Shown piece by piece: positions 23,001 through 33,369 of a DNA stretch of 64,000 bases. Under the pieces are notes generated by a model. It searched no databases. It had not been told where the DNA came from and was given only the letters and a program-made list of their open reading frames with translations. Within the stretch, counting starts at the first letter, position 1. Every line of letters starts with the position of its first letter. The translations under genes were made by a program, and so were the position numbers. This DNA comes from Allodiplogaster sudhausi (taxonomy: Eukaryota; Nematoda; Chromadorea; Rhabditida; Diplogasteridae): the NCBI GenBank assembly GCA_945643635.1, contig CALZFC010000252.1:3885001-3949000 (forward strand), written 5' to 3'.

Positions 23001-26000
23001 GAGAGTTTCAGATTAATGCAGAGTTTCAAGAGAGCTTCAATATGAGTATAGTTGCTTTTGTCTGGTTTTTCATTAAAGTACCCTGCCAGGGCCGTGAAGT
23101 GTACAATTTTTGGAGCGCACTTTGGGCCTTCGTTTCTTCTCGGTGGTTAAAGGTTTTGCCAAATATTATATACTATTCGGTAGGTCTCGAGATGGCGAAC
23201 AACTTTCTCATACAAAATGTTTTCATATTTTGTCATTTTTGATCTACTTTTGGGGTCAGAAGGTTCAGGCCACTATTTCGGCCTTAGCTATCACTGACAC
23301 TTTTTGGCGCATATTTTTTTCTTTGTAGAGCCAAAAATTAGCTATCGAATGATAGGTAGATCATGGGATTTGATAAAGGCATATTCGAGATATGAATTAT
23401 TTTGTGGCTTTTTGGTACATTTTCAGTGCACGTCGAAAGTCATGAGTCGCAGGTTCGAATCCGCGCGCGCGCAAACCCTTTTGCGCGTTTTTGTATGACT
23501 CCTCATGAAATTATAAGAGTGCTAACATAGACTAAGGACTCCAAGCTTTCTAATGAGCGGAAATTCAAAGACCTAGGATGTCCATTAACGCCGCTAGAAC
23601 AGACTTTTGTCCTTTTTAAGCCAACTAACAACCCTTAGAGCCAACTAACGACCCAACTTACTATCTTTTTATCGGGAAATGGCCTCCGGGGCGATAGCCC
23701 CGGTGGCCATTGACCGGGCCAAAGGCCCGTAGCGTGGCTGCGCCACGCTAGTCTAGAGTTATATAAAAGTCGACTGTTATTTATCCTCTGGTATAGCGCC
23801 GAGCGGTGTAGCGGGCGGGGGGATTGAGATACGGGGAAGCGGTTTTTTGCATTTTGTAGAGTATCTCCTGGGCTACAAGAGTATGTGGGTTTAAAAAAAT
23901 TGGGTTCGATATTGGCGCCGGCGCGGGCGGCCAAACTTTGGTCCGAGGCGACTTCCATTTTGGCACTTTGGCGACTTTGAGGGGCTGTATCTTTTTTTTG
24001 GGTTGAGATATGGAGATGAAAAAAATACTGGGAGATAGCCCGTCCAAAAATGAATATGATTCCTGGAGTTGAGATCATTTCGATGTTTGGTAGATCAGTG
24101 GCAGCGTGGCGCGTTTTGACCCCATTTTTTGGCCGTTTTCGGCATGTAGTTTCAACTTTTCTCGAAATCTACAAATTCGCTTTTTGATCTAACTGACTCC
24201 GATTGTAGAGTTTTTCACGGCACATCTTTTAATAGTAGAATTATTAACTTTTGTGCACTAGAAGTTGTAGATATTATCGATTGAAGGGTCAAAATTTTTT
24301 GTTAGGAGCGAACCTTCTAAAATTCATATCTTTATGAATAGGCAAGTTAGAGGGAAGAGAGTTTCAGAATCATACAGAAGTTCACGAGAGCTTCAATATG
24401 AGCATACATAGGTTAGGCTGGCTTTTCATTAAAGTGCCCTGCCAGGGCCGTGAAGTGGCAAATTTTTGGAACGCACTTTGGACCTCCGTTTCTTCTCGGT
24501 AGTTAAAGCTTATGCCACATGTTATATACCATTCGGTAGCTCTCGAGAAGGAGAACAACTTTCTCATACAAAATGTTTTCATATTTTCACATTTTTGGTC
24601 TACTTTCGGGGTCAGAAGGTTCAGGCCACTATTTCGGCCTTAGCTATCACTGACACTTTTTGGCGCTTATTTTTTTTATTGTAGAGCCTACAATTAGCTA
24701 TCGAATGATAGGTAGATCGTGTGATTTGATATAGGCATATTCGAGATATGAATTATTTTGTGGCTTTTTGGTGCATTTTCAGCGCACGTCGAAACTCGTG
24801 GGTCGCAGGTTCGGAGTCGCGCGCGCGCAAACTCTTTTGCGCGCTTTTGTATGACTCCTGATGAAATTATAAGAGTGCTAACATATACTAAAGACTGCAA
24901 GCTTTCCAATGAGCGGAAATTCAAAGGCCCAGGTAGTCAATTTGTGGCTCTATCTCATCAAAACCAAAGTTGGTGACCGTGCTAGAGCAGACTTTTGCGT
25001 TTTAGAGCCTACTAACAACCCTTAGAGCCAACAAACAACAACCCAAACAACAACACATAGTCAACCAACAACCCTTGGAGCCTACTGACAATGGCCAAAG
25101 GCCCGTAGCGTGACGAAGTCACGCTAGTCTAGAGTTATCTAAAAGTCGACTGTAATTTATTTACTGGTATAGCGCGGAGCGGTGTAGCGGGCGGGGGGAT
25201 TGAGGTATCGGGAAGCGGTTTTTTTGCATTTTGTAGAGTATCTACTGGGCTACAAGAATATGTGGGTTTCAAAAAATTGAGTTCGATATTGGCGTCGGCG
25301 CCGGCGCCCAAACTTTGGTCGGAGGCGACTCTGATTTGGGCACTTTGGCGACTTTGAGGGGTTGCAACTTTTTTTGTAGGAAAGCTATGGCGATGAAAAA
25401 AATAGTGTCGGGTAGCCCGTTCAAAAATGAATATGATTCCTGGAGTTGAGATCGATTGGAGCTTTGGTAGATCTGTACGAGCCCGGCGCGTTTTGACCCC
25501 CTTTTTGGGGTACTTTTTTAGGCTCATTCATCTCCTTTTCTCGAAATCTACAAATTCCGCTTTTTGGTTGTCTGACTCAGATTGTAGAGTTTTTGACGGC
25601 GCATCTTTTAATACTATTCTTATCAACTTTTTGGCACTGCGCATTGTAGATATTATCGATTGAAGTTCCAAATTTTTTTGTTAGGAGCAAATTTCAAAAA
25701 TTCACCTATTTAATTGTAGTGATCATAGAGCGATGGGACTTGCAAAATATGGAAGCGCTTGGAGTGGGCTTCAATATGAGTATACTTGGATTCCGATAGG
25801 TTATCAATAAAGTGCCCTGAGGGTGCTCTGAAGTGGAAAATTTTTGGAAGCCACTTTGAACCTCCGTTTTTTCTCGGTGGTGAAAGCTTTTGCTACATGT
25901 TATATACCATTCCGTAGCTCTCGTGAAGGCGAACAACTTTCTCATACAAAACGTTTTCATATTTTGACTTTTTTGATCTACTTTTGGTGTCAGAATGTTC

Positions 26001-28699
26001 AGGCCACTATTTCGGCCTTAGCTATCACTGACACTTTTTGGCGCATATTTTTTTTATTGTAAAGCCTAAAATTAGCTATCGAATGGTGTGTCAATGATCT
26101 AAATCGGTTGGCATATTCGAGAAAAAAATTATTTTGTGGCTTTTTGGTACATTTTCTCTGATCCGAGATATTCTACCGACCCAGGTTCGAATTTCTGCGC
26201 GTGCGCAAACTCTTTTGCGCGTTTTTATATGAGTTCCCATTAAATAAAAAGTATGTTAGCATAGACTAAAGACTCCAAGCTTTCTTATAGGCTGAATTTA
26301 CAAGGCTCAGATCGTCCAGTAGCACCGCTAGAGCAGACTTTTGTCCTTTTAGAGCCAACTAACGACCCTTAGAGCGAAATAACAACAACCCGAACCAACC
26401 CCCAGGCCAAAGGCCCGTAGCGTGACGAAGTCACGCTAGTCTCTCTATTTGATAAACAACGTATGTAATTTATCCTCCGCTTACGGGAGATTGCTTCCTG
26501 TGGGCGGCAGGATTGGTGGTATTTTTATGGAACTTTCCAAAAAGGTACTTTGAAGTCTCGGTTATCGTCCTATGAGGGTTTGGAAATTTTTGGTTGGCGC
26601 CGGCGCCGGCGCCACAAAGGGGGTCACTGGGGAAACTTTGAGGCCGAATTTCTCTTTTTCTATGGCACCTACAAAAATAACAAAAATAGTAGTTTGTTCG
26701 TCAGGCGGGAATCTACCAATGGCCAGAAGTTCGATTTCGTAGCTCGATTGGTAGATCGGTGGGAAATGATTTTCTAAAATGGGCACTTTTTCGCCTGTAG
26801 ATTGGAACTTTCTCAAAATCCTGACGTGCGCTTCGTTGATTATCGGGTTCTATCGATGCAGTTTTTCAAGGCGCATCTTTTGATCTATGACTTGTAAACT
26901 TTTGCGCATGGGGGATATCTGAAAAATCGATAAAAAAATCGATTAGGGACCAATTTTGAAATTTTATATCTCAAGAAGTAGGGCCCGTATGGTGATGGGA
27001 CTAGGAGCATCTTGTTGAGAATTGAACAGGCTTCAATATGAGCCTATTTGGGTTCGGCTGGGTTTCCGGGAAAGTGCCCTGAGGGTGAGTTGAAATTTAG
27101 GTCACTTTCCTGACATTTTTTTCCTCGGTTTTAGAACATATGGCTACATGTCGCATACCATTCGGTAGCTTAGGAATAGGGGAACAACTCTCTCATACAA
27201 AACTTAAAATGAATGAATTTTTGATCTACATATGGGGTCGACCATGTTCTCGTGCAAATTTAGGCCTGATACTCGAGTTAACGTTCGGGGGGACTATTTT
27301 TCATGGGATAAGGATGAAAAAAGCAGTAGAATGAGCTATTTTATTTCATATGTTACAGCTGAAGTTTATATTTCGTAGGTCAGTATTTTTTTGAGGGGCA
27401 AGGAGTTGGAATTTTTGGCTCATAAGTTAGATCTAAAGAGAGTTGCGGATTACAAGCTCTCTGCCGTCAAGATTATGAAAATCCGATACTTCTGCGCGAA
27501 GATATGGGCACGAACGTGAATATGAGCCTCGTTTCTTTGCCATTCTGCATCTAACATCTCACCGCTGACTTGGGAAAGGCAGAGTGAAGTCAGCAATAAG
27601 CCTCTTTGGTCTAATGCCAAGGAGCTCACTGAGATGTCCAAAGAACCCGGGTTCGATGCCCGGCCGAATACAAACTTTTTGCACATTTTGGAAAACTTAA
27701 TTTTTATTTATAAATCTTATTTAACTAAAGGAAATTAAATAAACGAGCCATTCTAAAGGTTTTAATACTACGTGCGTGGTCAAGTGCATGCATGATCAAG
27801 TGCTTTTCGATTGCGTTTGCAAATTCATTGTATATGCATCCAATCTACCGTGTCTAAGCGACTCACACGTATAATAATAATAATAATATTAGTAATAATG
27901 ATAAGATATAAGAATAAAATATAAGAATGAAAAACAAAGAGATATTCGTCTTTGTATTACGTTCACTCCTTCCATTGAACTCGGGCCTGGGCCAGCAATC
28001 CTTCACAAAATGGCCTGTGGCAAAAACCGTCTAATATAGGTTGCGCCGCTGGACGGGGCTGGGCGAGCGTAAACGCAATCAAGCAATTCGGCTCGCTTAA
28101 GAAAGCATGCAGGGCGGCTGTTTTAACGGCTACCCGCCGGTGTCGGACGCAGGCATCCGATGCGTTCTGGCGTCCGACGCAGGCGTCGGATGCTCGGTGG
28201 CGTCGGACGGAGGCGTCCGATTGTCTTCTTTTTCTCCAAATTTTTTTATTCGTCGCAATAGCCCAAAGCTTTTGTTTGCTAGAAAAGCGAAAAGTGAATC
28301 AAACACAACAAAGTAACCCTCGCTAGACTAACGACCCCCGATAGCCCCGGTGGCCATTGACCGGGCCGAAGGCCCGTAGCGTGCCGAAGGCACGCTAGTT
28401 TAAATAATAAGCTTCTGTGATTGCAGGACGAGAAGGCTGGATCGTTCTCGAGGATGAGGGGCGGGTCGATGCGCTCTGGAAGTGGAGGATTCGCGAACAC
28501 GGGATTTGGAGGAGGGCAGCAGGCTGGACAGGGCGGATTCGGAGGCTTTGGAGGGGGTGGCCGACCCCTTGGCCCGCAGCAGTCCACCCCTTTTGCTTCT
28601 CCCTTCCAGAGGGCCGCTGCCTCTCGCAAGACGCTGCCTCCCAACTTCCCCAAGCCGAAGGTTCTCGATACCCGCCCTCTCGACAATGAGGATTGGTGA
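19616..28699 (+). CDS. Unrecognised 237-residue protein with Gly-rich C-terminus
   Basis: Five exons, all phase 0: 19616-19738, 20277-20339, 20476-20637, 20776-20868 and 28427-28699. Residues 1-41 form a helical segment (MATAHKEKLLRQQMAYRIED...) ending in an acidic DEDENEAK. Residues 42-116 continue helical with NVDILTAVCKNMQMVMHAWD and a SAYAELECLLSSV segment. Residues 117-147 are polar. Residues 148-237 are Gly/Phe/Arg-rich (GGFGGFGGGG-type), then a basic stretch and the C-terminus LDTRPLDNEDW. No known domain is recognised. The last intron is 7.6 kb and consists almost entirely of tandem Helitron-like units. The clean phase pattern and strong splice sites support a real gene. Confidence 0.8.
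20977..22393 (+). mobile_element. Helitron-like unit 1 (non-autonomous)
   Basis: It starts TCTAGAGTTATCTAAAAG and ends with a GC-rich hairpin series (GCGTGACAAAGTCACGC) directly followed by TAG, so the 3' terminus reads CTAG. TC...CTAG ends, a 3' palindrome, absence of terminal inverted repeats and an A before / T after the whole array are Helitron hallmarks. A second CGGGGCGATAGCCCCG-type hairpin precedes it. There is no Rep/helicase frame. Internal GGTTCGAATCC near 22095 resembles a tRNA B-box. An extra TCTAG precedes the unit at 20972. Confidence 0.75.
22394..23751 (+). mobile_element. Helitron-like unit 2 (non-autonomous)
   Basis: Abuts unit 1 with no spacer. It starts TCTCTTATTATATAAAAG and ends CGTGGCTGCGCCACGCTAG. 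It is collinear with unit 1, with many substitutions. The 3' hairpin arms (CGTGGC/GCCACG) differ from those of unit 1 (CGTGAC/GTCACG) but still pair, a compensatory change. Confidence 0.75.
23752..25127 (+). mobile_element. Helitron-like unit 3 (non-autonomous)
   Basis: Abuts unit 2. It starts TCTAGAGTTATATAAAAG, close to unit 1, and ends GTGACGAAGTCACGCTAG. Near 25020-25090 it has an expanded CAACAA-rich segment in place of the GGCCTCCGGGGCGATAG hairpin of units 1 and 2. Confidence 0.75.
25128..26439 (+). mobile_element. Helitron-like unit 4 (non-autonomous)
   Basis: Abuts unit 3. It starts TCTAGAGTTATCTAAAAG and ends GTGACGAAGTCACGCTAG. Its AAAGTGCCCTGAGGGTGC block near 25810 is closer to the foldback element in the eIF2A intron than those of units 1-3 are. 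Confidence 0.75.
27645..27670 (+). other. tRNA-like T-arm in unit 5
   Basis: CCGGG-TTCGATG-CCCGG forms a perfect 5-bp stem with a 7-base loop typical of a tRNA T-arm. Upstream, TTGG-TCTAATG-CCAA could be a D-arm. The anticodon and acceptor stems do not form, so this is a tRNA relic, not a working tRNA gene. Confidence 0.4.
28141..28230 (+). repeat. Three 30-bp GC-rich tandem repeats
   Basis: Units start at 28141, 28171 and 28201, each built on GTCSGACGCAGGCRTCSGAT. The variable bases swap C for G in pairs within a unit. Confidence 0.75.
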
Positions 28700-29225
28700 A
28701 AAGGCCACGCCCACTTTTGAGCTTGTTTCTTTCCATCTCAGTGCTCCCAGTGGGATTGATCCCCTTTGGCTAGCTGCAGTTAAGTATCACTATATTCTTT
28801 ATCTCATTTTACCTCCTTACGCCCTCCACATAACCTTGAAATTCGCGTTTTAACTTAATCTATTCACTTTTATCATGATCCGATCCAGGACGTTTTGTCA
28901 GTCACATGCCTTGCTTTATACATAACACCACGTAGCACTACGATACTCATTCCCTTATGCTCAGCTTTATTATATTATTTCTATTTGGTACTGTTTTGCC
29001 TGCAGTTTTCTATTTTCGTAGGACTACACTTAACCGCTTTTAATATCCTTCTGTAAATATGCATTCTTTTTTAATTCCTGAACTGATTTCATCTGACATT
29101 ATAAAGCATCCCGGAAATCACTTGTCTTACTTATTACATATCGATTTTTAAACGGAAAAAAATTTGCATAGCGAGGGACTTAACCCAAGTTGTCTGGAAG
29201 ATGTTTACTTTTGGTGACTATTTAC
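28700..29225. other. Intergenic AT-rich DNA
   Basis: It should contain the 3' UTR of the Gly-rich gene. No further gene is seen. Confidence 0.4.
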
Positions 29226-29280
29226 AAGCAAGTACACATGAGTAATGACGAGATCAGAGTTGAGTTGGCGGCTGTCTGCT

Positions 29281-29487
29281 CTATTTGCCGTGGCTGAGGC
29301 TGCTGGAGTGGCGGCCCCATCCACCGAATCGTCGGAATCCGCGGTTTCCTCCCCAACCTCCCCAGCCACCGTAGTTGTAGGAGGGATAGGAAGGGTAGTA
29401 GCCTCCGTAGTAGCCTCCGTAGTACGCTTCCGTGAGGACGGAGAACAGGCAAACCACCACGAGAAGGCTGGCGAGGACGGACTTCAT
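29281..29487 (-). CDS. Secreted Gly/Tyr/Trp-rich peptide (copy 2)
   Basis: A 68-residue paralog of the 13876 gene with the same signal peptide and YYGG/GGWG architecture. Distinct residues are FSVLTEA before the cleavage site and SSLSHGK at the end. Its promoter keeps the TATAAAAG box (29573-29580) but lacks the roughly 55-bp block with TGACGTCA found in the other copies. Confidence 0.88.
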   Translation of the reverse strand: MKSVLASLLVVVCLFSVLTEAYYGGYYGGYYPSYPSYNYGGWGGWGGNRGFRRFGGWGRHSSSLSHGK

Positions 29488-29572
29488 GGTTAGGGAGGAG
29501 AGTGAAATGAAGAGACGTCGAGTAATGAGAGGGAGAAGGAATGCTCTTGGTTGCTTTCTCAAATAGTAGATG

Positions 29573-29660
29573 CTTTTATATCCATGGCAGTTTCCGTGCT
29601 AAACCTTTTCTCGCCTAACAACCTTGCTCATTCCATAGGGGAGCGCTCGCCCAACTCCTC
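29573..29660 (-). promoter_or_regulatory. Promoter of copy 2 with the TGACGTCA block deleted
   Basis: Reading the minus strand upstream from the ATG, TATAAAAG at 29573-29580 is followed by the shared TTTCCGTGCT element. Sequence then jumps directly to AAACCTTTTCTCGCC. In the 13.1 and 32.0-kb promoters these two are separated by about 55 bp carrying CCAAT-like AATGTCC and the TGACGTCA palindrome. Confidence 0.75.
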
Positions 29661-29739
29661 CTTGCTCTCCTCCCTCACCAATTTACGTTTTACTCTGCTA
29701 AATCGGTGCGCGGATGACTCAGCCGGTGTTTGACCTTGT

Positions 29740-30059
29740 TTCCGTCTCAGAGTACTCTGCCCTTCTTCGCTCATCCTTCAAACAAAAATATGCATATACA
29801 AATGTGCATAGTTAACTTAAAAGAGCTGACGTCTGTATTCTCTCCATGTTTTCTCTTCAAGAATTCTCCTCACTTCACCAGGCGTGATCTCAACTCTTTT
29901 CAGATGCACAGATCGGAACTGAGATCTCTGCATCTGAAAAGTCTCTTGAACTGAGAGGAATTGCTGGGTATTTCTCTGACATTGATAGCAAGCCAGTCAT
30001 TTAATCTTTGACTCTTATTAAACTTCCTGTCAGTTCCCCTTCTAGTGATTTATCTCTGC

Positions 30060-30104
<45 letters not shown>

Positions 30105-30460
30105 GTGATAAGGTCTGATTTATCGATTTCCGTTATCAATGATACAATCTCTACTTTTATTATTTGGGAATGTGGGTAGAGACAAAATAATGGTGCAGGA
30201 GAAATTTCATTGAAAAATATATGAAATGAAATTTTTATAAGCAAAAACTGATAACTTCTTATCAAATGATTAGAAATTATCGATTTTTTTAATAGTAGCA
30301 CCCGCTCTCTATAAGCAACCTAATGTACCATTTAAAATATCTTAGTTTTTCCTAGAACAATAGTTATGAACGAGGATGCATTTGGATGCGTCCGATGTTT
30401 CCGACGCATCCTTGGTACCAAGATCCTGGGCGGGACTGTATTTACATCTGCATTTAATCT
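29740..30460. repeat. Intergenic region with hairpin and (CT)n
   Basis: TTTTCAGATGCA at about 29897 and TGCATCTGAAAA at about 29929 form an inverted repeat. A (CT)n tract occupies 30058-30102. A second hairpin, GGATGCGTC/GACGCATCC, lies at 30384-30411. 29940-30060 is homologous, in opposite orientation, to 31640-31760 and 33060-33160. I see no gene. Confidence 0.5.
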
Positions 30461-30868
30461 TATACTACTGGGTTGATAGAATGCGTATTTATATGCATAG
30501 GAATTGATTGAATGAATTAACGTTTGCCAAATTCGTCTTCTCGAGAGTCCAACACCATCAAGCCCTCTCCCTCTCCACGAGAAATAAAATGGCTTGTTGC
30601 CTATTCCTCTCTTGAAAATCAATTGCAAAGAAACGGTGAAGCTCCGTTGACAGATCATTATGAGCCTTCATGAGTTTTAAAAGAGCCTTCAAATCATTGC
30701 TGGGGCAAATGTAACCAATTAAGTTTGAAGTATTTTATATCAGAATGAGATGCAGGCAATGAAAGAAAACAAATGTACAAGGATAATCAAGTGGGTAAAA
30801 ACTCCGAATTTACAAGCAAGTACACATAAGGAATGAGGAGATCAGAGTTGAGTTGGCGGCTGTCTGCT

Positions 30869-31075
30869 CTATTTGCCGTGGCTGAAGCTGCTATAGTGGC
30901 GGCCCCATCCACCGAATCGTCGGAATCCGCGGTTTCCTCCCCAACCTCCCCAGCCACCGTAGTTGTAGGAGGGATAGGAAGGGTAATAGCCTCCGTAGTA
31001 GCCTCCGTAGTACGCTTCAGAGAGTACGGCGAACAGGCAAACCACCACGAGAAGGCTGGCGAGGACGGACTTCAT
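30869..31075 (-). CDS. Secreted Gly/Tyr/Trp-rich peptide (copy 3)
   Basis: A 68-residue paralog of the 13876 gene, with Tyr replacing Ser in the tail (GRHYSSFSHGK). The leader has a short internal repeat of GAAGTCGAGTAATGAG. The promoter has a TATATATG box at about 31172-31180 and TGACGTCA at 31245-31252. It is head to head with copy 4. Confidence 0.88.
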   Translation of the reverse strand: MKSVLASLLVVVCLFAVLSEAYYGGYYGGYYPSYPSYNYGGWGGWGGNRGFRRFGGWGRHYSSFSHGK

Positions 31076-31244
31076 GGTTAGGAAGACAGTGAAATGAGAA
31101 GTCGAGTAATGAGGAAGTCGAGTAATGAGAGGGAGAAGGAATGCTCTTGGTTTCTTTCTCAAATAGTAGATGCATATATATCCATGGCAGTTTCCGTGCT
31201 CGGCTAGTCCAATGTCCGCGTGGAGAATCCCTCGCTGAATACGA

Positions 31245-31252
31245 TGACGTCA
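31245..31252. promoter_or_regulatory. TGACGTCA site of copy 3
   Basis: A perfect CRE/ATF palindrome about 170 bp upstream of the ATG, at the same relative place as in copies 1 and 4. A second TGACGTCA lies at about 31314, inside the divergent spacer. Confidence 0.6.
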
Positions 31253-32037
31253 GCAAGACCTTTCTTCGTTGATCAACCTGACTGGCTGAGTGTGAATGCG
31301 TTCGCTAAATGTTCTGACGTCACGCGACGCGATCTCCAGCAAATGGCAAATCCAATCTAGCCAAATCATTCATTCTCTTTCTGATTTATCAAATGACGAT
31401 CTAGCAATGACTCACTTTTAACAATATGATCTGCGCAGTCATTGTGGGAGCCTTGTTTGGACAACCCTGACTTCTCTTCAAATTGCAAACTTAATTGTAC
31501 ATGGGGTAAGGAAGTTGCGGAACGACAAAGAGAATGAGAGAACATAGCAAAACGCATTCAAAGAGCAACAAATGGGAGAAAGAGAACAAGAAAGGTACCC
31601 ATATAGAGTAAAAGAAAACAGAACGAGAAGAAAGAAATCTTTTGAAGGGTTGATGGGAAGTTAAATGGGAGTCAGAGATTAAATGCTTGCTCTCAATGTC
31701 AGAGAATTCCCAGCAATTCATTCAGCTCAATTCAGTTCAAGAGATATGTATGTACATATGCATGGGGACATGGAAAGTATCCCTTATATTCTAGAGGAGT
31801 AAGCTTTTTGCAAATCAAATATGCGCACTTGTATATATGTATGTACATTTGTACGTATGTATGTACATACATTCTGTTACGTGGGTTTGAAGAGTGAGCG
31901 AAGAGATGAAGGGTGATTCATACGCGCATCGATTTAGCAGAGTAAACCGTAAATAGGTAAGGGAGGAGAGCAAGGAGGAGTTGGGCGAGCTCTCCCCTAT
32001 GGAATGAGCAAGGTTGTTAGGCGAGAAAAGGTTTGGC

Positions 32038-32116
32038 TGACGTCACTCCATTCAGCGAGGGGTTCCCCACGCGGACATTGGTCTAGCCGAGCACGGAAAC
32101 TGACATGGATATAAAA
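32038..32116 (+). promoter_or_regulatory. Promoter of copy 4 (TGACGTCA and TATA)
   Basis: TGACGTCA at 32038-32045 and TATAAAA at 32110-32116 precede the ATG at 32203. The intervening 60 bp and the pyrimidine-rich leader are nearly identical to copy 1 without its LTR. This copy serves as the intact reference promoter. Confidence 0.7.
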
Positions 32117-32202
32117 GCATCTACTATTTGAGAAAGAAACCAAGAGCATTCCTTCTCCTTCTCATTACTCGACTTCTCCTCATTTCACTCTCCACCCTAA
32201 CC

Positions 32203-32409
32203 ATGAAGTCCGTCCTCGCCAGCCTTCTCGTGGTGGTTTGCCTGTTCGCCGTCCTATCTGAAGCGTACTACGGAGGCTACTACGGAGGCTATTACCCTTC
32301 CTATCCCTCCTACAACTACGGTGGCTGGGGAGGTTGGGGAGGAAACCGCGGATTCCGACGATTCGGTGGATGGGGCGGCCACTCCAGCAGCTTCAGCCAC
32401 GGCAAATAG
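32203..32409 (+). CDS. Secreted Gly/Tyr/Trp-rich peptide (copy 4)
   Basis: A 68-residue paralog with GGWGGHSSSF in place of GGWGRHSSSF, so it loses one basic residue. Signal peptide, YYGG repeats and FRRF motif are otherwise conserved. A TTG upstream is in frame, but the ATG at 32203 is the only one that places the signal peptide at the N-terminus, downstream of the expected transcription start. Confidence 0.88.
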   Translation: MKSVLASLLVVVCLFAVLSEAYYGGYYGGYYPSYPSYNYGGWGGWGGNRGFRRFGGWGGHSSSFSHGK

Positions 32410-32829
32410 AGCAGACAGCCGCCAACTCAACTCTGATCTCCTCATTCCTTATGTGTACTTGCTTGTAAATTCGGAGTTTTTACCCACTTGATTATCCTTG
32501 TACATTTGTTTTCTTTCATTGCCTGCATCTCATTCTGATATAAAATACTTCAAACTTAATTGGTTACATTTGCCCCAGCAATGATTTGAAGGCTCTTTTA
32601 AAACTCATGAAGGCTCATAATGATCTGTCAACGGAGCTTCACCGTTTCTTTGCAATTGATTTTCAAGAGAGGAATAGGCAACAAGCCATTTTATTTCTCG
32701 TGGAGAGGGAGAGGGCTTGATGGTGTTGGACTCTCGAGAAGACGAATTTGGCAAACGTTAATTCATTCAATCAATTCCTCTTGCATACCAATTTGCATTC
32801 TATCAACCCAGGATTGTAAGGTTGAATGA

Positions 32830-33360
32830 ATATTAAAGATTTACATACATGCACATTTTCTATTAGTTACAAAGAAGTACAAGAAACGGCTGTCTTATTT
32901 TACATGAATTCGTTAGCCGTTCAGCAGGGATAGAAAGTTGCTGGAACAAGAAGGAGACAAAAAGCTAAGTAACAAAAAGTACAACGAATGAGAGAAAGAA
33001 GGGATTGAGAGAAACGAGAGAGAGAGAGGGAGAGAGAGGGAGAGAGTAGAAAGAAATCTCGAGAAGGGGAACTGGCTGGAAGCTAAATGAGAGTCAAAGA
33101 TTAAATGGCTTTCTTTTTCAGAGAAGCAGCCCGCAATTCATTCAATTCAAGAGATTATATACATACATATGTACATCTGCATAGAGTTGAGATCTTACGT
33201 GGTGAACTGAGGAAATTCCAGAAGATTGAGGTTAGACTGCCGCAGCGTTTTTCGTTGACTCCGATTTGATAATTGAATGACGTGAATGAAGTGCAGAGTG
33301 TCCCTAAAAGTAAGATATGGGAGGCATTTCTTACTATTACTTTTATTTAGCTTTTTTATC
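32830..33360. other. Intergenic DNA with duplicated segment
   Basis: 32930-33190 is homologous to 31490-31760 in the same orientation, with a (GA)n tract inside. No gene is visible. Confidence 0.45.
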
Positions 33361-33369
33361 TAATTAAAA

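Larger units (their letters stand above)
26440..28398 (+). mobile_element. Helitron-like unit 5, longer and divergent
   Basis: Abuts unit 4. It starts TCTCTCTATTTGATAAAC and ends GTGCCGAAGGCACGCTAG, followed by host T. It is about 600 bp longer than the others. The extra DNA includes a tRNA-like T-arm at 27645-27662 (CCGGG/TTCGATG/CCCGG), a GC-rich segment near 27980-28130 unlike the rest of the array, and three 30-bp repeats at 28141-28230. The extra material may be captured sequence. Confidence 0.65.
30465..32825. repeat. Inverted duplication holding two peptide genes head to head
   Basis: The arm 30465-31260 (gene on minus) mirrors 32030-32825 (gene on plus). Homology spans promoter, coding region and about 400 bp of 3' flank. 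The spacer 31260-32030 is not fully palindromic. Arm divergence is a few percent by eye. Confidence 0.75.

Noticed and set aside
21007..26062. Recurrent 70-90 codon frames in the Helitron-like units
   Set aside because: They recur because the units repeat; none is kept open in all units and none resembles Rep or helicase.
27588..27670. Functional tRNA gene
   Set aside because: Only the T-arm and perhaps the D-arm pair; the anticodon and acceptor stems fail.
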